The notes below the pieces were generated by a model. The model was given only the letters and a program-made list of their open reading frames with translations. It did not search any database and was not told where the DNA came from. Made by a program: the position numbers and the translations under genes. From Salinisphaera sp. UBA1666 (GTDB taxonomy: Bacteria; Pseudomonadota; Gammaproteobacteria; Nevskiales; Salinisphaeraceae), in the NCBI GenBank assembly GCA_002320455.1, contig DCKU01000147.1, positions 3,783 to 23,652 of the forward strand: a stretch of 19,870 bases of DNA. Reading direction: 5' to 3'. Shown piece after piece: positions 15,702 through 19,870 of the stretch (its first letter is position 1; each line of letters begins with the position of its first letter).

Positions 15702-16148
15702 TTAGCGAACGGTCAGCACGCCTTTCATACCGGCCGCGAAATGGCCGGGAAAAGTACAGATATAGGTGTAGTCGCCCGGCTTGTCGGGAGCCGTAAACCG
15801 CACCGTATCGCTCTCGCCGCCGGCCACCATATCGGTATGCGCGAGCACCTGCTGTGCACGGCTTTTCGGGAAATAATCGTTAGCCGCGGCGCTTTGTGCG
15901 GCGTCATCAAAAGCATCGGCATCCGCGCCAGCTTTTAACAGCACCCAGTTGTGGGCCATGGCCTGGGCCGGGAGATGCGATTTGTTCACCAGTTTGACGG
16001 TCACCGTTTCTCCGGGGGCGACCGTCAGATGATCCTTGGAATAGCGCAGATCGTTCTGGCCCACGAGGGTAAACGACTGGGCAGAGGCGCCCATCGCCGT
16101 GAACGACAGGCCGGCCACGGCAATTAACATCACGAGTTTACGCAGCAT
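15702..16148 (-). CDS. Periplasmic type I copper protein (plastocyanin/azurin/auracyanin-like cupredoxin)
   Basis: Small exported blue copper protein, probably an electron carrier. From the ATG at 16148 it has 148 residues with a signal peptide (1-23, ending GASA before QSFTL). The cupredoxin beta-barrel carries the four type I ligands: H66 (AMAHNWVLL), C131, H136 and M141 in YICTFPGHFAAGMKG. The Cys-x4-His-x4-Met spacing is that of auracyanin rather than azurin (x3 before Met). The frame is open for 25 more codons upstream to 16223, but those lack a signal-peptide character and are rejected. It lies between a flavin reductase and an alcohol dehydrogenase on the same strand; its redox partners are not shown by the sequence. 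Confidence 0.93.
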   Translation of the reverse strand: MLRKLVMLIAVAGLSFTAMGASAQSFTLVGQNDLRYSKDHLTVAPGETVTVKLVNKSHLPAQAMAHNWVLLKAGADADAFDDAAQSAAANDYFPKSRAQQVLAHTDMVAGGESDTVRFTAPDKPGDYTYICTFPGHFAAGMKGVLTVR

Positions 16149-16178
16149 GAGCGGTCTCGGTTTTAAACAGTGACCTCG

Positions 16179-16207
16179 GATATGAGGGGTAGGACAGCCG
16201 CAGTCAA
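16179..16207 (-). promoter_or_regulatory. Likely sigma70-type promoter of the cupredoxin gene
   Basis: On the minus strand TTGACT (16207-16202, five of six matches) and CATATC (16184-16179, three of six) are 17 bp apart. They would start transcription about 24 bases before the ATG at 16148. The position in the 74-bp gap behind the alcohol dehydrogenase gene suggests the cupredoxin can be transcribed alone. Confidence 0.42.
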
Positions 16208-16222
16208 GAACGCGCCAAGACA

Positions 16223-17350
16223 TTAATCGAACACAACGACCTGGCGTATCGCCTCGCCGGCGGCCAGGCGCTCGAAGCCGGTATTGATTTCGTCAAGGGA
16301 AAGGCGATGGGTGAGCAGTTTATCGACCGGCAGCCGCCCCGCCTGATAAAGCGCGATATATTCGGGAATATCCAGCTTGGGCACGTGTCCGCCCAGGTAC
16401 GAGCCCAGTAGCGCACGCTCTTGGGCCACAAGCGTTAGCGCCGGCAGGGCCATGCGCGCGTCCGGATGCTGCAGGCCGGCGGTCACCGTGGTGCCACCCT
16501 TGCCGGTGGCCGCGAACGCAAACTCTAGGGCCGCAGCCACGCCAGCGAACTCGGCAGCAACATCGACGCCGCCGCCGGAGAGCTGGCGAACCTGCTCCAG
16601 CGCGTCGTCGTCGGTCGTATTGATCGTGGCGGTCGCGCCCAGCTCGCGCGCTTTCGCCAGTTTGTCATCGTCGATATCGGCCGCGATGACCTGGGCGGCG
16701 CCGCCGGCAATCGCGCCCAGCACCGCCGACAGGCCGACCCCGCCGAGGCCAACCACCAGCACGCTCTGGCCCAGGCGCATGCGCGCTGTCTTCAACAGGG
16801 CACCCACACCGGTCAGCACGGCGCAACCGAACACGGCGGCGACGTCAAAGGGCAGCTCGGCATCGATCTTGACCAGGGACTCGGTGGCTACGACCGCGTG
16901 CTCGGCAAAGCCTGAGACCCCAAGATGGTGATAGATATCCGCGCCTTGCTGGCCCAGACGATACGCACCGGACAGGAGCGTGCCGGCATTGTTGGCCGCT
17001 GCCCCTGGAGTGCACAGCGCCGCGCGCCCGTCGGCGCAGTATTCGCAGTGCCCACAGCTGGGCACGAACGAGCAGACTACGTGATCGCCCACGGCGAACT
17101 GGGTGACGCCCGCGCCTACGGCGATGATTTCACCGGCGGCCTCGTGGCCCAGAACCATGGGGGTGGGCCGTGGCCGGTTGCCGTTGATACTGGACAGGTC
17201 CGAGTGGCACAGACCGGCTGCGCGTATCTTGAGCAGTACCTCGCCCGCCCCCGGCTCGGCCAGGTCGAAGGTCTCGATCGTCAGCGGGTGGGACTGGTCA
17301 TAGGGCCGCTCGGCGCCCATGGTGCGTAAAATGGCGGCGCGGGTCTGCAT
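16223..17350 (-). CDS. Zinc-dependent alcohol dehydrogenase, MDR superfamily
   Basis: NAD(P)-dependent oxidoreductase for alcohols or aldehydes, 375 residues from the ATG at 17350. Catalytic zinc ligands are C48 (GLCHSD), H69 (GHEAAG) and C176 (FGCAVLTGVGA). The structural zinc lobe is C99, C102, C105 and C113 (CGHCEYC and ALC). The dinucleotide fold has GLGGVG at 201-206 and acidic D225 at the end of beta-2, favouring NAD+. The domain pattern is that of class III/aryl-alcohol dehydrogenases. GAGG six bases before 17350 favours this start; an ATG at 17368 would add six residues. Divergent from the phosphoribosyltransferase. Substrate not determinable. Confidence 0.94.
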   Translation of the reverse strand: MQTRAAILRTMGAERPYDQSHPLTIETFDLAEPGAGEVLLKIRAAGLCHSDLSSINGNRPRPTPMVLGHEAAGEIIAVGAGVTQFAVGDHVVCSFVPSCGHCEYCADGRAALCTPGAAANNAGTLLSGAYRLGQQGADIYHHLGVSGFAEHAVVATESLVKIDAELPFDVAAVFGCAVLTGVGALLKTARMRLGQSVLVVGLGGVGLSAVLGAIAGGAAQVIAADIDDDKLAKARELGATATINTTDDDALEQVRQLSGGGVDVAAEFAGVAAALEFAFAATGKGGTTVTAGLQHPDARMALPALTLVAQERALLGSYLGGHVPKLDIPEYIALYQAGRLPVDKLLTHRLSLDEINTGFERLAAGEAIRQVVVFD

Positions 17351-17482
17351 GACGGGCCTCGACAACATATGAGTTCAACACGCAACTGTAGCGCCGTCGA
17401 CGCCGGCGTGCGATACGCGATCCGTCGAACTCGGCGCCGGCTTGATGCACAATGCGCGGGTCAATTCAGAGCCAACCGACGC

Positions 17483-18046
17483 ATGCAACCGACCCGCCAG
17501 ACTTATGCCGTGGATATCGCCGGCTTGAAGCGCGAGCTGCCGCTATTCGAAGTGGCCGACGGCGTACGCATCGCCGTGCTCAACGTGTTGGGCGACACGG
17601 CGCTCGTCCAGGCGGCCGCCACGGGGCTGGCCAACAAGTTGGCGGCTCTCGACTACAGCGTGCTCGTCACGGCCGAGGCCAAATCGATTCCGCTGGTGCA
17701 TGCGCTGTCGGTGGCCACGGCTCGGCCCTACGTGGTACTGCGCAAGTCTTATAAACCCTATATGGGCGACGCTCTATCGGCGACGACGCATTCGATTACG
17801 ACCGGCGACGAGCAGACGCTGTATCTGGATGAAAAAGATCGATCCCTGGTCGAGGGCGCGCGTATCGTGCTGGTCGACGATGTCATCAGCTCGGGCTCCA
17901 CGCTTCGGGCCATGCAAGCCATCATGCGCGAAGCCAACTCGATCGTCGCGGGCGAGGCCGCCATCTTCACCGAGGGCGACCGTGCGGACTGGCAAGACGT
18001 CGTCGCGCTCGGCCACCTGCCGGTTTTTGGCCCCTCAGACGAGTAA
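17483..18046 (+). CDS. Type I phosphoribosyltransferase (adenine/xanthine phosphoribosyltransferase-like)
   Basis: Transfers phosphoribose from PRPP to a purine base, most likely in nucleobase salvage. The 187-residue product has the PRPP-binding loop ARIVLVDDVISSGST (126-140) with acidic D132 and D133, and the flexible hood segment MGDALSATTHSITTGDEQ. The phosphate-side segment SVLVTAEAKSIPLVHALS (59-76) takes the place of the usual VGIEARG region of APRT. The frame is open for 38 more codons upstream (to 17369) but that part is arginine-rich and unlike the family, so the ATG at 17483 is chosen. A weak -10-like CACAAT is at 17448-17453. Its last 12 bases overlap the convergent exchanger gene. 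Base specificity (adenine or xanthine) is unresolved. Confidence 0.85.
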   Translation: MQPTRQTYAVDIAGLKRELPLFEVADGVRIAVLNVLGDTALVQAAATGLANKLAALDYSVLVTAEAKSIPLVHALSVATARPYVVLRKSYKPYMGDALSATTHSITTGDEQTLYLDEKDRSLVEGARIVLVDDVISSGSTLRAMQAIMREANSIVAGEAAIFTEGDRADWQDVVALGHLPVFGPSDE

Positions 18047-19066
18047 AGACAGCGTCACGCCCAGCACGTATAGCGCGGCGATCGAGGCACTCTCGAAGCC
18101 GACATTGCCCAAGCCGCGCTTCTCACGCCGAATCAGGCCCAGCAGCAGCACGCCGGTCATCAGTACCGATAGGGCCACCCAGAGTAGCGTCGGGTCCGAG
18201 ACTGCGTGATAGATCGAGCCGTCGCGATAGGCGACATCGGCGGCCCCGGCGAACAGGCAGTCGAAGGCATTGCCGCCGATGATGCCGCCGACCGCCAGCT
18301 GCAGGGCGCCGCGGCGCACGGCAGCGATCGAGGTCACCAGCTCCGGCAGCGACGTCACCACAGAGGTCAGCACGATGCCGACCGCTGTCTCGCCCATGCC
18401 GGTCTGGTGGCCCAGGCGCGAGGCGATATTGGTGAGAATATAACCGGTCACGCCCAACACCGCCGCGAGTCCGATAAAACGCGTCCACAGCGGGGCGACT
18501 GGCTGGTTCAGCGCCTGACTATCGGGTTCGTCTTCGCGGGTTTCCTCGGTATTGCGCGGCGTCCACATGCGTAGTTGTTCGGCATCGTTGGCCACACGCA
18601 GGCCAAACGCATAGCCGGCGAATAATACGATCGTGGCCGGGTGGATGCCGGCAATCGTCAACGCCGGCGAGTAGGGTGCCACGAGCAATATCGCCAGCAA
18701 GATGATGAGCAGCGCGCTCTGGGCCAGGTTGGCGGTCGAGGCCGCGGCGTGCTCGAGATTGGCGCGCCGATAGACCACATCGGCCACCGCAAGAAACAGG
18801 GTTTGCACGGCGATACCGCCCAGCGCGTTGCTCATCGCGAGCTCGGCCTCGCCGCGCCAGCCGGCCGTCACCGACACTACGATGCCCGGCAACGAAGTCG
18901 CCGCGCCCAGCAGCACCGCGCCGATCACGGCCTCGCCCAGCCCGGTCCGATCGGCCAGGTTATCGGCGACCTCGGTCAAGCGCGTGCCGACCACGGCGAT
19001 GACCAGCGCGATGACCGCAAACACAGCCAGATTGGGCCCAAGCGATAGATCGGGTATCAGGTGCAT
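18035..19066 (-). CDS. CaCA-superfamily cation exchanger (sodium/calcium antiporter-like)
   Basis: Inner-membrane cation:proton or Na+/Ca2+-type exchanger of 343 residues with about ten hydrophobic segments in two inverted Na_Ca_ex halves. A charged loop (~163-190) joins them. The second alpha repeat is standard: TSLPELVTSI (238-247, with E242), then GGIIGGNAFDCLFAGAAD (260-277). The first repeat reads LGAATSLPGIVVSVTAG (53-69), with Gly61 where the ion-binding Glu is expected, and SNALGGIAVQTLFLAVAD (79-96). The frame runs on upstream to 19654, but homology and the family N-terminus indicate the ATG at 19066. Ion specificity is uncertain for this reason. It faces the phosphoribosyltransferase tail to tail with a 12-bp overlap. 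Confidence 0.88.
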   Translation of the reverse strand: MHLIPDLSLGPNLAVFAVIALVIAVVGTRLTEVADNLADRTGLGEAVIGAVLLGAATSLPGIVVSVTAGWRGEAELAMSNALGGIAVQTLFLAVADVVYRRANLEHAAASTANLAQSALLIILLAILLVAPYSPALTIAGIHPATIVLFAGYAFGLRVANDAEQLRMWTPRNTEETREDEPDSQALNQPVAPLWTRFIGLAAVLGVTGYILTNIASRLGHQTGMGETAVGIVLTSVVTSLPELVTSIAAVRRGALQLAVGGIIGGNAFDCLFAGAADVAYRDGSIYHAVSDPTLLWVALSVLMTGVLLLGLIRREKRGLGNVGFESASIAALYVLGVTLSLLV

Positions 19067-19360
19067 ATCGTGGCCTGTGGGCTGTCTGCGTTGGGTAGGA
19101 TCGCTCGTCGTGGCGGCATCAGTGACCGGCCACGCCGTAGCGACATATAGCCAGCGCAAATTCGCTTGACATGCTAACCCGCGCTTCGTGTGCGCGCGCA
19201 ATGCGAGAAAACACGCAGATTGTGGGTGGCCGCGCGCGGCGGCAAGTGCTTGACGGTGTGGAGAACTTTTAAAAAAACCGCCGCCGCGGGCATGACCCGG
19301 TTTTGACGCCTGCGAGGGCAATGCGCCACAAACGAGGCTGGCTTCACAACGGCAACGCGC
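19067..19360 (+). other. Divergent intergenic region between exchanger and pilin genes
   Basis: This is the longest non-coding stretch in the window (294 bp) and should hold the promoters of both flanking genes. An A/T run at 19266-19278 stands out in GC-rich surroundings. For the pilin, TTGACG (19303-19308) with CACAAA (19327-19332) at 18 bp is a weak sigma70-like pair about 30 bases before the start. For the exchanger, TATATG on the minus strand (19149-19144) is a -10-like box without a good -35. I see no terminator, tRNA or repeat here. Confidence 0.4.
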
Positions 19361-19849
19361 GTGACATCGCACCCCCACGTTAGACACCGCGGGTTTACGC
19401 TCGTCGAGCTGCTGATCGTTCTTGTCGTGGTCGGCATTCTTGCCGGCGTGGCGATTCCGGCCTATCGCGATTATGTCGTCCGCGCCCGGGTCAGCGAAGG
19501 GCTCGGTTTGATCGGGCCGGTCAAACAGGCGGTGGCCGAGTACTACGCCATTCACGGCCGCCTGCCGATTGTGCAGAACAACCAGATGTCCAACGTGCTG
19601 GCCGCGCTCGGTCTGCCCAACAGCAGCGATACCGGTGCGGCAAGCGGCACCCACGTGAAGCGGATCTGGTGGTACAACAACGCCGATGACCCGGCGATCA
19701 AGATCCGCTACGCCGGGGGGGATATAGAAGACAAGCTATTGCGAGTCGAGGCGAACTTCGACGGTGGCGCTATTGTCTGGCGCTGCCGGCCGGCGCCGGG
19801 TACGGCGGGCGTGCCGGTTGATTATCTGCCGTCGAGCTGCAGGCCTTAG
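19361..19849 (+). CDS. Type IV pilin, PilA-like major or minor pilin
   Basis: Prepilin of 162 residues, exported and assembled into type IV pili. The leader MTSHPHVRHRG ends in the invariant Gly11, where prepilin peptidase cuts. It is followed by the N-methylated FTLVELLIVLVVVGILAGVA helix (first residues F12, T13; conserved Glu is mature E5). The next segment AIPAYRDYVVRARVSEGL is typical of Neisseria/Pseudomonas-type PilA. The C-terminal D-loop is closed by C142 and C160 (VWRC and YLPSSC). The start is GTG with no clear ribosome binding site; no other usual start codon fits in frame. The gene seems to stand alone here, though the window ends 21 bases after it. Confidence 0.93.
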   Translation: MTSHPHVRHRGFTLVELLIVLVVVGILAGVAIPAYRDYVVRARVSEGLGLIGPVKQAVAEYYAIHGRLPIVQNNQMSNVLAALGLPNSSDTGAASGTHVKRIWWYNNADDPAIKIRYAGGDIEDKLLRVEANFDGGAIVWRCRPAPGTAGVPVDYLPSSCRP

Positions 19850-19870
19850 GGCGCGTCGTCATAAGATATG

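Noticed and set aside
15678..15710. Inverted repeat GTTCGC/GCGAAC around the cupredoxin stop codon
   Set aside because: Six-base arms 21 bases apart with no T-run; likely chance or at best a weak transcript-end structure.
16149..16223. Upstream extension of the cupredoxin by 25 codons
   Set aside because: The extension would bury a normal signal peptide behind a Cys/Pro/His-rich stretch; it also covers the likely promoter at 16179-16207.
19339..19354. Sigma54-like GG-N10-GC pattern (TGGCTTCACAACGGCA) just upstream of the pilin
   Set aside because: Spacing is right, but transcription would begin after the pilin start codon and the rest of the consensus is poor.
19067..19654. Upstream extension of the exchanger by 196 codons
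   Set aside because: It is antisense to the pilin and low in membrane character; the family-like start is at 19066.
1..19870. Search for insertion sequences, integrases, attachment sites, CRISPR repeats and tRNA genes
   Set aside because: No transposase-like protein, no regular repeat-spacer pattern and no cloverleaf were seen by eye; gene density and codon style are even across the window.

Overview
This is a GC-rich chromosomal stretch that is almost entirely coding. It looks like a halophilic or marine gammaproteobacterium; a Salinisphaera-like genus is my guess from gene content and protein style, not from a search. Support comes from a TrkAH potassium system, separate hisI and hisE genes followed by tatABC, a ureDABCEFG urease operon, and a Neisseria/Pseudomonas-type major pilin gene. 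I see no tRNA, rRNA, insertion sequence, integrase, CRISPR array or plasmid feature, so this reads as core plus metabolic accessory DNA rather than a mobile island.

Layout. (1) 66-2936, minus strand: trkA then trkH, the NAD-binding regulator and the channel-like subunit of a K+ uptake system. (2) 3119-5300, plus strand and divergent from trkA: hisI-hisE (steps 2 and 3 of histidine synthesis) and tatA-tatB-tatC (twin-arginine export), tightly spaced and probably one operon. (3) 5413-6198: a secreted EF-hand protein with an odd methionine-patterned tail, closed by a strong intrinsic terminator at 6234-6262. (4) 6274-14366: a nickel/urease unit, ureD-A-B-C-E-F-G followed by an NCS1-family permease carrying a C-terminal four-cysteine tail and a NiCoT nickel/cobalt transporter. 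All nickel and urease catalytic residues are in place. The arrangement suggests one block covering substrate entry (inferred), nickel entry, metallochaperones and enzyme. (5) 14513-17350, minus strand: an Old Yellow Enzyme-type flavin reductase (with its own minus-strand terminator at 14416-14447), a periplasmic type I copper protein with auracyanin-like ligand spacing, and a zinc alcohol dehydrogenase. (6) 17483-18046: a type I phosphoribosyltransferase (adenine/xanthine type), convergent and overlapping by 12 bp with a CaCA-family cation exchanger (18035-19066, minus). (7) 19361-19849: a type IV pilin at the right edge.

The most unusual items are the EF-hand protein whose last ~127 residues use methionine as almost the only hydrophobic residue, the permease with a paired CxxC tail inside the urease/nickel block, and the cation exchanger whose first alpha repeat lacks the ion-binding glutamate. 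No wholly new multi-gene system is evident; most of the window is recognisable.
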